A stretch of 64,000 nucleotides of DNA from Acytostelium subglobosum LB1 (GCF_000787575.1 NW_012236530.1:626734-690733); one strand, 5' to 3'. Shown: positions 1 to 12,358, numbered from the stretch's first letter. Numbers and translations: made by a program. Notes: generated by a model not told the origin, from the letters alone.

Positions 1-2
1 CA

Positions 3-260
3 GCGGAAATAGAGGAAATGGATATAGACAGTAACTTTTTGGAAGCAACCGACGCTCCCAATGCTCCCAAGTCTACCGCATCCACATCTTCAGCAGCGAA
101 AACATCACAACCATTATCCCAAGAGACACTTGACTTTATTCAACATCACTTTGTTGAGCATACCATCCAGCCTCAGATCCACACCTTCCGAGTTAATGAT
201 CAAGGAAACAGACAACAACAGACAAAGCCAGCATACGAGTCAATAAAGTCAATCGATTGA
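3..260 (+). CDS. 3' end of an unrecognised gene (5' partial)
   Basis: The frame is open from the window edge to a TGA at 258-260 and gives about 85 residues. The first methionine in view lies at position 18, but the frame stays open upstream of it, so it is probably internal. The segment has a Ser/Thr/Ala-rich linker followed by a possible amphipathic stretch (SQETLDFIQHHFVEHTIQPQ) and a polar tail. I recognise no domain. It converges on the kinesin gene, whose stop lies only about 90 bases downstream on the other strand. It could instead be a last exon whose acceptor lies outside the window. Confidence 0.5.
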   Translation, partial: AEIEEMDIDSNFLEATDAPNAPKSTASTSSAAKTSQPLSQETLDFIQHHFVEHTIQPQIHTFRVNDQGNRQQQTKPAYESIKSID

Positions 261-347
261 TTGAGTGAGTGATGTATCATTCGCGAATGATATATTGATG
301 GACTGGAATGGACAAGTTTTATATATCTCTGGTTAATGGTACGCCAA

Positions 348-3186
348 CTAAGAGCGCAATGTGTAGTATCTCTGGTCACTGGTTATGCGATTGAAGTTGA
401 CTAGTAGCACATAAGCTGTGAGCAATGCCAGTAAGAGTACGAGGAAGTTCTGGAAATAATAGTTGGAGATTGGTAAATATGATTGTCTGATGGCTGGCGG
501 GCCAATGGTTGGCATGTGCATTACTTACTTGAAGAAGTGATGGAGTATTCTTTTGTTGTTGTAGTTGTTGCTGTTGAAGTTGTTTGAGTATAGCCTGTGC
601 ATGTTGTTGTTGTTGAGGTTGTTGTTGTTGGGTCAGAGGTAGGGGTTCTGGAGTTGGAAGAATGATTGGCATTGTTGATGATGATGATGCCTTGTCATCT
701 TTCAGTCGATCAATTATTCCTTCAATATGCCTCAGTTTGTTGGTTAATGCGGCCAATTGCTCCTGGTCGTCTTGATGCTGGTTGGTTGTTGTGAGTTGTG
801 AATTATGTACATGTTGGTCGGTTGTTTGTTGTTGTTGTTTAAGTTGTGTCTGCTGTTTCTGGATATCCTCAGACTGTTTGATCAATCCCTGCAGACGATT
901 GGATAGATTGGTGATAATATCGTCTTGCGCCTTATTCTGTGACTTCAATCCTGTGATCTCCTTCTTTAGGTTGTCCTCGATGTTGTGATTACGCTCTGCC
1001 AACTCCTTCTCAAGCTTGCCATGCATATCACGCCATAAATCATCCTGTTGCTTCCTCTGATTGGTGCTCTGTTCATTGAGTTGATTGAACTGAGTCTGTA
1101 GCTGCTGACATCTGTTCTTCCACTTGGTCTTTCTGTTCTCCGACTCCTTGGTGTACTTCTCGTTGTTCAATGATTCCTGTGCCAAACAGCTTTTCTTGAG
1201 CTCGTCGAATGCCTGTGTCAGCTTCTCCAACTCATCGATTCTGTTGTTGCCTCGGGTAACCTCGCCTGACAGACCAGCCACCTTGCGTGCCATCTCGCTG
1301 CGTTCACTCTCGAATCGCGCCAAGGCCTCCTGCTTGCTCTCGATCAATGCCTTGGACTCGCTCAATTGCTTGTTCACATTATGACTCTCTTGCTCCAGTG
1401 ATGTAACCTGCTCCTGTAGCTTGGTCTCGTTTTTCCTGCACTCCTCCAACTCATTCTGCAGACGCAGCATGTAGTTGGAGAGGAAGCCGGGGTTAATGGC
1501 CTCGCTACCACCAGCCTCCTCCACCACCTGCTTCAGAATACCCTGTTCGCTCTTCATCGTCTGGATCAAAGATTTGAGCTGTGGCGCTGGCAACTCGTTG
1601 TTGACCGATGGTTGATTGCGTACAGATTGTGCACGCTCGCCATAGTATAACGATGAGATGGTGTCGCGCAAAACAGAGTCATGTCCACTGACCGAGCAGT
1701 TGACAATGAGACATGTCTTGGAGTTGCCACCCAGACAGTTCTGAAGCAGTTGTGTTAACTTGCTGTCGCGATATCGTACGTGCTTTGAACGCTTGGCAAT
1801 GTCCTCGATGACTCCACCCAGAGCATAGAGTGACTTGTTGATTGACTTTGCGTCGTCCAATCGCTGACCTGTCGCGCGTGTCGTTGACACAGACTCTGAG
1901 CCACTGAGATCCACCATGTAGAGCAATGAGTTGACGATGTCCTTTGTCTCGACATCCTCGCGGTTCACCGATACCAGGAATAGTATGTGTCCACGTGACT
2001 CGGCCTTACGAGCTGAAGCAGACTCAATCAGCTTGGTCACCTGTTCGATGTGGGTGATCTCGAGCTGCACGGCATCGGGCACGCTGAAGCCCTGATCGAC
2101 CAGTCGCAGCTCCAGGTCGGCCTTGTTGTCGGCCAATAGATCACGCACCTTCTCCTGTATCACCTCGATGTAAGACACCTTGAGCTGGAACTTGTATTGT
2201 CTGGACGATTCTGATATTCGCTGGAATAGCTGACGCATGGTGCGTGGGATCAAGCCCCAATGTTCATCGGGCGCGATGGGTGGAGCGACGACACCTTCTC
2301 CACCTCCACTGATCGAGTCTTCCATGTCCTGTAAAGTGTCGTGCTGAATCAGGTCTGACTTTAGCTGACCGACCATCGTGTAGGTCTTACCCGTACCAGT
2401 GCAACCATAGGCAATGATGGCCGCGTTGTAACCATTGACTACATCTTCAACCAGTGGGAGACCAACTAGTTGATAGACTCGCTCCTGACTGATCATTGGC
2501 TGAAGAACGCGGGAGAACTTGAATGATAGTGTCTTTGCTCCATTGTTGACAGTAACTGATGCACCGTCATTGGAGAAGACGATTCGCTTGTCTGGCGCAC
2601 TGTCCAACAAGCCTTCATCAAAAGTCTCGGGACGGAAGCGGCATATCACCTTGACGACCGAGTCGTCCCTCGAACTGGTGCCATCAAACACGCAGGGCGA
2701 GGGTGCGCGTGAGGAGGGTTGAGGATGGGTCTGTTTGATGCCAGCTGGGGAAGGTGCACGTGGCGAATGTGGCGGAGTGGATGGGGATGCGCCTAAAGCT
2801 AGGGGAGACGCGTTCATTGAGAGTCTTCGAGGTAGTTTACTGGTTGAACCCGTTGCGCCAGCGGCCGAAGGTGATGGACCGATTGAATTGGTCAATGATG
2901 ATGATCGCCTCTTGGTAGTCAATGTCGCTCCATGATCGTGAACAGACAGCAATGGTGCTGAGTGTGGTGTCTGAGTTGTGGTGGATGATGACGACGAAGA
3001 CGATGATGATGATGGTCCCATCGATGATGATAATGAAGTCGGTGTTATTGTGACCTGTGTTTGAGTTCTTGACGATGGAGCTTTCAATGATGGTGGCAGT
3101 GGTATCTTTGACGCTGTCGCATTCGTAGCCTGTCTGCCTCCACCATTCATTGATGAAGATAATGATTGTGATTGAGTTGAGCTCAT
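348..3186 (-). CDS. kif9: Kinesin with central motor domain and spliced C-terminal membrane anchor (Kif9-like)
   Basis: Exons are 3186-529 and 449-348 (919 aa). The start is the ATG at 3186; upstream in-frame codons are not ATG. About 175 Ser/Pro-rich residues precede the motor domain (about 175-520), which has a P-loop GCTGTGKTYT, switch II VDLSGSE and the INKSL helix. A coiled coil (about 560-800) and Gln-rich stretches follow. An unspliced reading ends in a meaningless tail, but the GTAAGT donor at 528 and TTTCCAG acceptor ending at 450 give a tail with about 17 hydrophobic residues (FLVLLLALLTAYVLLV) and about 16 polar ones. In D. discoideum the central-motor kinesin Kif9 is a nuclear envelope protein with a C-terminal membrane segment, involved in linking nucleus and centrosome; layout and anchor match it. 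The switch I SSRSH motif is altered to ESRGH. The kinesin call is firm, the Kif9 orthology likely. Confidence 0.85.
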
Positions 3187-3468
3187 CTCAATCACATATA
3201 CAATAATAGTTATTTATATAATATATTTATAGTTGTTGCTAAAACCAAGAACACGTGATTGATTGAATGACCAATTTGAGCGCGTTCTGGGGAGTGGGTT
3301 CGTTCGCACTCAATCATTCAAACCCCATCTCCCACACACGATCATATGATCAAAACGCATGACGTGTGTGGAATCGGAGATCTACGATCCAAGACGTCCA
3401 AGGACATCAACCAATGACACACAGTCCCTTGGACTTGGTCAATAATAATAATTATATATATTATATAT

Positions 3469-5981
3469 TTATTTAACATGAATGTTGAGTCGACTGGAGA
3501 GGAAGGATATGATCTTGTCCTCACTAAGCTGGCTGACAACTGGTTCGTCGGGTGGTGTTGGTCTTTGTTGGCTCGGTGGTATAGATTTCGGTGGATACGT
3601 TCTTAGAATGGCACTCAGATGTGGATCCCTAACGGTGTTGTTGTCTCGCTTCAACATGCCATAGATCTTTGGTGTGATTGATGTCATTCGCTTCACATCA
3701 AACAATGATCTGAACAGACGACAGCGTGCTCCAGCACTGTCCAGCGATTGCAGAATGAGTAGGATCAGATGCTGATCAATGTTGTCCTTGTGCACGCGGA
3801 ACACTGTCGACTCGCGCCTCAGGGCTCTTTCGTAGTACTCGCGAATCACTGCATTCTGTTTCTTCTTGGCGCACTCTTCAAACACCGTGGCGTAATCGGT
3901 CTGTGTAAGATCGTTGGTGGGCAGGGGACGGCCACGAACGATCCCATAGAAAGTGTCCAACCTGTCCAGAGTCAGCAGCTCGTTGGGCACCAGTGAGCGA
4001 AGGAGGAGCTGCGCGCTCAGACGGTAGGTGAGCAGATCCTTTGGACCCTGCATTGTGTGGAAGACTTCCACGGCCATGGCGTCCTCGCCACGCTCCATGT
4101 GCATCTTAATGATGAGGTTGGTGTGGGGCGTAGACAAGGACTTGGCGGGCAACAGCGAGAGTATCGTGTCGACCAAGCCCTGCACTGCGGGCTGATGTAG
4201 GTTGGCAAGCAGACAGCTGCCAATGGTGTTGAGTGATGAGATGTGGAGTTTGGGTCGCGTGTCCAAGATGCGCACTAGCAGGCTGAACCTATTGCTGAGA
4301 ACCAGATTGATGATAATGTCGTTGAGTGGCGTGTCCCATGAGTCTTCCATCGCCTTTGACTGAAGAGGTGTGAGGTTCTCTAGTCCGCGCACGCCTAGCG
4401 CCAGGTCGTTCTGGATCGCATGCGAGAAGAATCTCGGGTTGATAAACACAGGCGAGAGAGCGGGTGGAACGATGCGCAGGAACTCGCCATACAGGTCGGG
4501 CACCGAGTTGTAGATGGCCAATGCGCACTTTATGATCAGCTGGTCGCGCGGCAGTTCCTTTGTCACAAAGTAGTGTCGTTTGAGCAGGTCTATGATCGCT
4601 TCGACATCGTTGTCCTCAAGATACATGTCCAGCGCTGTGTCGGCGTCGATCGCCAACTGTCCACCCTGGCGCATCGAGGCCAGGCGTTTCATGTCATCGC
4701 CCTTGAGAAGCGGATCCATCAGCTCGGTCAGGTAGCTGCTGCTGGCCCTGTTACAGGCCTCCTCATTGAACGACGGACCACCAATGAGCATCCAATGCTC
4801 AGCCATCCCATCCTGGTTCCGCAGCTTGTGATAGACGGCGAATGGCGCATAATTGGCAAAGGCCAGCATGTTGACGCCACGAGCGTACCAGTCCAACGCC
4901 AGTTGATAAGAGTCCAACTTGAGGAATGTGGAGATCACCTTGCTCAGCCAATGACGGCGCGGATCGTGAGCCGCGCGCAACGCATAATCCTCGGTGGGCT
5001 GTTTCCACAACATAATGCGCAGCCACTGGAACAGCTCCTCGTGGCGACGCGTCTTGACCTTGTTGGCGGGCAGGGTATCCTTCGCCATGGTCTGATTGTA
5101 GACGATGAGCGTGTGTAGCACCGACGAGAGATGATTCTGGCCAACGCAATCCTTTACCCATTGAAGCCGTGTGCCTCCGCGCTCAAAGGCGCGCACCAAC
5201 AAGTGCTGAGCAACGTCGGCGCGGTTCAGACTCTTGAGCAGGAGGGCATCCTTTGTCTCGAATATGTAGTCAGAGACATCCTCCAACATCGTATCATTGA
5301 GTAAGGGTGTCGGGCCACACCAGGAGTACGTCTCGAAGCATACGACCAGCATATCATTATCGCGCTGTGCTATGTAGTATCGAACAAAGTCCTCCAACAC
5401 TGCTCCTATCTTTCCTCTTCTCTTCTGTAGTATCCAATTATATATCGTGTGTACCATCTTGCTGTGTTGTTTATCCTTTACATGTGCCTCCTTCATCAAG
5501 TACATCTGAAGTCTAAGTATGATTGAGTTGAGTGATTGATTGAATGAGTGAGTGATGGAGGTAGCGAGGAAGTGAGGAGTGTGATTGACTACACATACCT
5601 CTTCTCAGCATATGAGTTTCTTCCATTGATGTAAAGTTCACGTATATCGAACAGCTCTTTGAATGTATTATGATTGCAGTATTGACGTAACAACGCTGAA
5701 TGTACATCTTCATCAGAGTCTGTTAATCGTTGTTGTTCATCAATAGTTGTTGATGTTGATGTTGATGTTGATGGTGATGTAGATGTTGTTGTTGTTGATG
5801 TAGTTGTAGAGTATGTATGATGGTGATGATGATTGAGTGTTGAGAGAGACAGAGGACATCCTCTGGTTGAGTGCAATGACAAAGATGACCAAGTCGGCCT
5901 CAGCCATCTAGTTAATGATGTTGATGATGAACATATTGCTGTTGCTGCCGTCCTTGTTGTTGACCTCTGTAACAGCAACAT
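3469..5981 (-). CDS. Predicted mitochondrial helical-repeat protein, three-member family, copy A
   Basis: Exons are 5981-5599 and 5512-3469 (808 aa), joined by an 86-nt intron with a GTATGT donor. The start is the ATG at 5981, giving MLLLQRSTTRTAATAI; a tiny upstream exon (ATG near 6050, GTAAGA donor) is also possible. The N-terminus is rich in Arg, Ser and Thr without acidic residues, like a mitochondrial presequence, and is followed by His and Ser/Thr runs. The rest is alpha-helical with no metal or nucleotide motif. It is homologous to the genes at 40768-43328 and 44654-47237: ELMDPLL against ELIDPVL, and LIIKCALAIYNSVP against LIIQCAELLFNALP. The same length and same early intron support common descent. 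The helical pattern recalls PPR or other organellar RNA-binding repeats, but I see no clear 35-residue period. Function unknown. Confidence 0.8.
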
Positions 5982-6082
5982 CCTATCCTTCCTCTTAATC
6001 AATCAATCAATGAATGGACCATGCATGAACTCTTACGAATGAGCTCATCAAATCATGTTCAACTTGCAAAGTCGAATTGTTA

Positions 6083-6125
6083 GAGGGCAAGGGCGAGGGC
6101 AAGGGTTGAGGGCAAGGGTAGGGTT
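6083..6125 (+). repeat. GGGCAA/GGGTA tract
   Basis: A G-rich irregular repeat of GGGCAA, GGGCGA and GGGTA units lies between the stop of the ComC-like gene and the start of copy A. It has at least five GGG runs with short loops, so it could form a G-quadruplex on the + strand. Similar tracts occur at 33361-33391, 35852-35897 and 47350-47364, and the complementary form at 12151-12170. Confidence 0.7.
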
Positions 6126-6139
6126 TGGAAACAAGATGT

Positions 6140-9100
6140 TTATTTGTTGATCGTGCTGGCTCTGGCTAACTTCAACTCCATATCACGCATGAAGATACGT
6201 GCAAGCTTACGCTTGCGATGGAGAAGTATACCTCCAAGTACTAGACCAAGTACAACGATGAATCCTCCAACGGCAATCAATGCAATCTTCCAGATGTTGT
6301 TTGGTTTCGAAGCAGGTACAACACACTTCTCATCACTAACATCGGTTGTAGGCTCATACACATCGAATAGATGACTGAAATCAGGATCGATAACAACAGA
6401 GTCATTGTACTGTGGTATAACGGTGCCGATCTTCAAGCCACGGTATTGGACAGAGTCGGACTCGTTGGAGCCAGGCAGTCGTTTGTTGACTACAACAGTT
6501 GTCCTGTTGTCTACGATGGCAACAGGTGAGAACTGGGCATAGACACTCTGGCTGTTGATGTTGAGCTTGATCCAGCGGACATCATCTCGATTGCCACGTG
6601 ATGTTCCGATGTCGGTGGACGAACAACCACTCTCTAGCTGACCCTGAAGAGACACCTCGGTGATGACTTGGAGCGAGTTGAGTGTGCTTTTGAAGTCAAA
6701 GTGAGTCAGCTCGATGGTGACCTTGGACGAGGCTTGTGGCAGTTGGCTGGGCACATCTCCGAACGTGTAGTTGTGAGCGTCACTGAAGAATTGGATGGTG
6801 ATATTGACTTGGGTGTCGCGGCCTGGTAGGGTGGCTGTGTAGACCACGGCACCGGCTGCTGAGCCATTGGAAGCGGTCCATTGGTCCAACTTGAAGCTGT
6901 TGACGACCTCATCGGATGGGCTGAGCTCCTTTATCTCAGAGATTGAGATCATGGACTTGAGAATGTTGGTATGATCAAGATCATCTTGTAGGGAAGAGCC
7001 GGACTTGGGTCCGTCTGGGTTGATAACTGGACGATCGATGGGAACGGCCTTGGACGAGCACTCTGGACCGGTCCATTCATTGAAGCACACACAGCCATTC
7101 AGGGTGCAGTTGCCACGATTGTTGCATGGGGGTGAGCCGGGGCAGTCGACACCTGGGATCACTGGTGGCTTGGGAGTTGGTGGCGGAGTAGTTGGTGTTG
7201 GAGTTGGTGATGGTGTTTGAGTAGGTGTTTGCGTTGGTGTCTGTGTTGGAGTTGGAGTCTGAGTTGGGGCGGGAGTAGGAGGGGGAGGAGGGAGCAGGGC
7301 TGGGATGTTGGATGGGATGATTGTCCATGGTGCAGACTTGACTCCGTTGGACTTGATGACAATAGAAATGGATGATGTGTTGACTGGCAGCACCTTGATG
7401 GTCTGCAGATGGATACCCGACACGAAGCTGAGCTCAAGTGGTACGTATCCATTGCCATAGTTGATGGTGGCCGTTGTCAATGCTGGGTCGAGGTTGAAGT
7501 TCCTGCCGTACAGAGCAAGGTAGCCACCACGAACGGACAACACTGAAGACGACTCGATGATTGGTGTGGAGTGATCGTATGTCGTTGAGATGTAGTATGG
7601 CATACTCTTGCTCTTTAGTTCCAACGCACTGTATGACTTGTAGTTCTGGTCATTGTCCATGAATCCATTCACAGACATCAACAACTTCTTGCCACCACCA
7701 AAACCGAATGGAAGTTGGTAGTTGACTGTGAAGGTGTCAGTGCCAGAGCGAACCGATCGGATGCGCACTGTCTCCAATGTCTCCGAGGTCAGGTAGATGT
7801 ATGGAGAGTGGCGCTGGGACACTCCAGAGCCAGAATCCTTCAACTGGAGGGTCATGGATACATTCCTGTTGGTACCGCCAACATTGACAGTGGTGGTAGT
7901 CAGGTCGAACTGCTCGATGTTTGGAGTTCCGGCAATGGACAGGTCACTCGACGAAGTCCTGATGAACAGTTGGTCGGCATAGGGTCCCGCGTAGATGGTG
8001 GACATTGGGTTGAATGTCTTGTGAGTGACACCCTTGGTATCATAGAGTATGACATTGGTCAAGGTGAAGGTGGATGCACGAGTCTTGTACATGTCCATTG
8101 TGACGGAGTACACTCCATTGTAGATGTTGCCATTTATCAGGTCGGACGTGTCGAACTGGACGGTGTATGCATTGGGCTCAATGTCTGAGATGATGTCAAT
8201 TGAGCCATGCGAGAATCCGTTGATCTGGTCAACAATGGTCAGCTGCCAGCCCATGTTGGTTGGGTCTCTCGAGCTTGGTGAGACGGATCCCGACAGAGTG
8301 ATGACACCTGTTGATGGAACGGCTTGGATTCTTGTGATCATTGGTGGCATGATATCACCTTGGGACGAGGTGATGTTGAGCATGGCACTTGGTCCGACCT
8401 GGGCTACGACTGCACTCGAAGGAATGAGTGAGTTGCCGCTGTAGATGTAGTACTGGCATTGGCCAGACAGGAAGTTACTTGGAGTGTAGAAGTTGAACAC
8501 AAACTGTCCGAGCGAGGCGTTGAAGAAACCAGTGAACTGGAGAGATCGGTCATTGTCAAAGGACAGGACAGGCATCATATAGGGGTGCGGGTTGGTCAGT
8601 CCAACGTACATAGTGTTGTTCACTTGGGTGGCCACGAGATTGAGATTGTTGTTGGCGAATTGCACTGAGGTGATGTTGAGCACGGTAAAGATATGTAGGC
8701 TGCTATCCAGTACGTTGTTTGGAGTGTAGATGTCTGTGGTCACGGTAACAGTGCCTCCAAGCTCATCCATTACAACAACATTGTATGGGAGAGGTGAGGT
8801 ATACTCGCAGAGACGTTCAAACACTCCATTGTATCCGGTACCAGATATCAGATGGGACTGGTTCAAGCTGAAGGTGTTCGACACAGTGATGGCCTGGACG
8901 TAGTACTGTGAAGTGATGTCTACCCTCAACAAGTATGTGTTCCACTCGGCAGGGATCACCTTGAGGTCATTAACACGAATTGACGATTCTAATTATGAAT
9001 GAGCTATTGTTAATATGATTGAACGATGAATAAATGAGTCAATGGACATACGCTTGCTGTTGGTGGACAACGAGTAGGTAGTCGGCTGGCTATCTGTTAT

Positions 9101-10906
9101 CTGTGGGACATTCAGTTGGACATCGCCAGCCAGGTTCTTGGAGAGCGAGAAGGTGTACTTGTACTCAAACTCATCAAACTTGAATGATGAGCCAGTCTGA
9201 GGTTGGAGCATTGGCATTGTAACAATCCTATTGTTGTAGGCAGGAATAGTACAAACAAAGTCAAACAATGACAGTGTACCAAACTTGGCATCAACCTCAA
9301 CAATCATTGAGTCTGATCCACTATCATAGTTAGCATTGTCAATTTGAAGACTTTGAAGGTTACCAGCTAATATTGTAAATGATTGTTAATATTTGATTGA
9401 TTGAATGGGAGGAAGTGATGTACATACTTAACTTGGTGTAAGTTCCAGAGACTGTAGATATTGGGGTGGTATTGGAACGGTCGAGAAGGTAGGACTTGAT
9501 TGGTGCCTGGCTGAATGGAACTACGTTGATGTATGTGGTAGTTGATACATTCTTCTTTACAGCAGTGTAGGTGCTGTATGTCGATGATGAGTAGGCAAGC
9601 AACATGGACTCTGAGTTGGGGACATCAACCACATGCACCAAAGACTGTGCAGCATATTGATAGTCTTGTTTCACTGTGGCTGGTGGATATACCTTGCCAG
9701 CAGTTGATGTTGTTGTTGTTATGGATGCTATTTTGATTGAATGATTGATGTTAGTTGATTGAATAATTGATTGATTGGAAGATGGAGTGATACTTACAAA
9801 ATGGAGGGAATACATTTGGAATTAAAAGAGTTATTGATGGCAGTCCAGTGTAACTGATAGTTGTTTCGATTGGATTAGTTGGCGATAATTTGTTGTAGGG
9901 TGGAATGACTCCTATCTGGAGTACCAACTGATTGGATATCAGTTTGTTGAGTTGGCTGACCTGGCAGGTATACTGTGCAAGCTTGGTCTTGCAACTGAAA
10001 GAGTTGGTTGTCATGAAGACCGATGGATTAGAGTTGAGCTCGGCCAAGACATACATGTAGCCATTCATCAGATATGGTGTCCTGGTCTTTGTAATATTGA
10101 ACTCGGATGAGGTGAAGTCTTGGATTAAAGTTAGATATAGTTTGATTGATTGATGGATAAGTATGAACATACCATCACAGATATATGGTCCAAGTTTGAA
10201 TTGTTGTGATTGGACATTGATAGTCATGTTGGTTGGCACGCCAACTGGGGATGCACTGGCACTAAGCTTAAATATCTGACGAGTGCTACTCTGTGTATCG
10301 ACAGCGGTAACACTCAATGATGTAAACATCGAGTTGGCCAGCAAACTGATGCTGCCAACATCGATAGTGGATTGACCGCTCAATGTAATATAGAATATTG
10401 GTTGACATGTTCCACCAGTCTGGACGTATCCATTTTGTGGTACAGAGTACCTGACCAACAATATATCAGATCCTGCAGCATTAACTCCATTAAAATTGGA
10501 ATTATCTGTAATTAGCCAAAGAATCAATCAGAGAATAAAATAAAGAATTAAAACAAAGAATAGAATAGAAGGAGAGTGAGAAGTAGAGATAGAGAGAAGT
10601 AGAAGAGAGATAGAGAGAGAGAGAGAGAGAGGGATAGAGAGATAGGATATTTAGAGGAATTGAATGAATGAGAGGAGAGTGTGGGAGTAAAGTGGAGGGT
10701 TAGAACTGTGTTGGCAAAAGAGTGATAGAGTAGAGAGAGATAGAGAAATAGAGAGAAAGAGATAGAGATAGAGATAGAGAGATAGGACACGAAGATGTGA
10801 AGAAATTATTAATTAATTAATTCTTACACAGCAAGGTGATTGTCAACAATATATATATAAAGGTAAGAAAAATGGAGTTGGATGGTTGAGTTGTTGTTGT
10901 GGCCAT
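6140..10906 (-). CDS. ComC-like EGF-domain membrane protein
   Basis: Six exons: 10906-10828, 10505-10173, 10118-9798, 9727-9428, 9366-9052 and 8988-6140; they sum to 1398 codons plus stop. Exon 1 encodes a signal peptide with a hydrophobic core (IFLTFIYILLTITLL). A long beta-rich, Asn/Ser/Thr-rich extracellular region follows, probably with IPT/TIG-type or related sandwich folds. Then come a Pro/Thr linker (about 1012-1060), one EGF-like module (about 1060-1095, CVCFNEWTGPEC), a conserved ComC-type juxtamembrane region with Asn-glycosylation sites, one membrane segment (about 1345-1369) and a short basic tail. In D. discoideum this family is large and includes ComC, which acts in signalling and cell-type proportioning. 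Inferred role: cell-surface recognition or signalling. Subfamily identity is unsure. Confidence 0.8.
10506..10827. repeat. Intron 1 of the ComC-like gene, with a GA-rich simple-sequence tract
   Basis: This 322-nt intron is several times longer than the other introns of the gene (54-70 nt). From about 10555 to 10790 the + strand is almost pure purine (GAGAGA, GATAGA and GAAA units), so the transcript carries a pyrimidine tract. A similar purine run continues at about 10910-11015, upstream of the gene start. Donor and acceptor are canonical, and splicing fuses the signal peptide in frame to the extracellular region. Confidence 0.75.
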
Positions 10907-11029
10907 CTTTAAAGGGAGAGAGGGAGGAGGGGAGGGAGAAAAAAGAGATAGAGAGGTAGAGAGAGATAGGGATAGAGATAATAAATAATATTAAATAAAG
11001 AGAAAGAGAAAAAGGTAAGTGTGATTGTT

Positions 11030-11545
11030 ATGGTGGGACAATTGGAAGAAAAGGTGTCAAGGATGTCACACGAAGAAAGGCAACGAATGAAGGAGACAGT
11101 TCACATGTATCTCTTCGTCAATAATAAGGAAGCAAGGAGAAGTATAGTGTGTGTTGGAAGAATAGTATGTCGGTGCCAGTGTCCGACCCTTGGCCTACAG
11201 TTCTTGACTTGGCCAAAGCGAACGAAGCGTAGTGGGCTGGCCAAAATGTGTATCCCAGCTGCTACTGAGGCCTGCCCATATTATGGTGACTATGATCGCC
11301 AAACGATCACGACTTTTGCCTTACATGATCATGTCATGTCTACGACATAGATTAATGACACTTCTTCCCGGAGCTGTGTAAGATCTTTGATGCAAAGAGG
11401 TGCCAAACAAGCTGCAAAATTCGAAACGGCTTTTTGGATCCCGATGACGAAGGCCCACACAAAGATATGATCAAAAATGTGGAGATGATGGCCTACTTAA
11501 ACACAAAGACTTGTGCTGCCGAGAGTGTCACTCACTTGTGTACAT
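11030..11545 (+). other. Coding-like patch, possible small gene or gene relic
   Basis: Two adjacent open stretches in different frames look more coding-like than the surroundings. The first, from an ATG at 11030 to a TAG at 11350, begins MVGQLEEKVSRMSHEERQRM and later has several cysteines. The second, about 11359-11545, reads HFFPELCKIFDAKRC near its start and ends at a TAA. No convincing intron joins them. G+C content is raised across the patch compared with the flanks. This could be a small gene with an exon junction I cannot place, or a decayed gene. I do not recognise the product. Confidence 0.2.
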
Positions 11546-12150
11546 AATACGTAAAGAGAAAGGAGAACATCAGTGAAGAAGAGAGCAACAACACACACCA
11601 ACAACGAATGAGTGGGAAGTGTCGAACCGACACAGCAAAGAACTTGTTTACAAAGTTGAAAGAACAGTATTGAGTATTGAAATAGTTGTAGACTACGAAA
11701 CAAACAAGACATCATTGCCTTGTCTTGTCGTGTCAGATATCATACGATTGTTGTTTCTTGTCCAATTGCCGATGACTTTTGGTGTAATCCTGAACACACC
11801 AATGAATGATGTATTTAAGATAAGTCCCAACACGCTCCATTGACATCAAAATAACCATCCATCATTGAATGGACATATTCCAAAGATTATGGCGTTGTTG
11901 TCTTCGTTGCCTTCGTCTTTCTGTCCGACCATCCCATCCTAATCAATCACCTACACAATACATACTCATACAAGAAAGATAAAGGATAGAGATAGGGATA
12001 GTCTAATACATCGATCGATCCTGGTATTACCATTACTGTATTATTATGTGTGTATCGATGTACTCACATCCATTTGATTATATGTTGTGTTTGGGGATGT
12101 TTATAAGATAGAGGTAATATGAAGGAAGGTAAAGTTCAAGTTTGAAAACT

Positions 12151-12170
12151 TACCCTACCCTTACCCTAAG
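12151..12170 (-). repeat. CCCTTACCC-type tract (reverse orientation of GGGTAA)
   Basis: Four C-rich triplets spaced by TTA or TA on the + strand, hence GGGTAAGGGTAGGGTAA on the - strand. It lies about 190 bases upstream of the mrt4 start and resembles the G-rich tracts elsewhere in the window. Confidence 0.6.
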
Positions 12171-12358
12171 TTGTTTAGCATCAATGATTATTTTCATTTA
12201 ATTTTATTATTTTGATCAATCGTTCGTTTCACTCGACTTTTTGTGTCGCACTCAAAAACACGAATAACATAATCTTAGCAAAACGTCACCAACAACTTAC
12301 ATTACACCATACAACCATACATATACATACATATATATAATATAATACATACATAATA

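Larger units (their letters stand above)
10907..12358. other. Divergent spacer between the ComC-like gene and mrt4
   Basis: A 1.45-kb spacer between two divergently transcribed genes. It begins with a purine-rich tract (about 10910-11015), holds a patch of coding-like sequence (about 11030-11545, listed separately), and ends in AT-rich sequence with a CCCTTACCC tract (12151-12170) and TA-rich repeats just before mrt4. No RNA gene was recognised. Confidence 0.6.

Noticed and set aside
4420-5118. A 232-codon open frame on the + strand
   Set aside because: It is antisense to conserved coding sequence of family copy A, has no splice or start context, and its composition mirrors the real gene.
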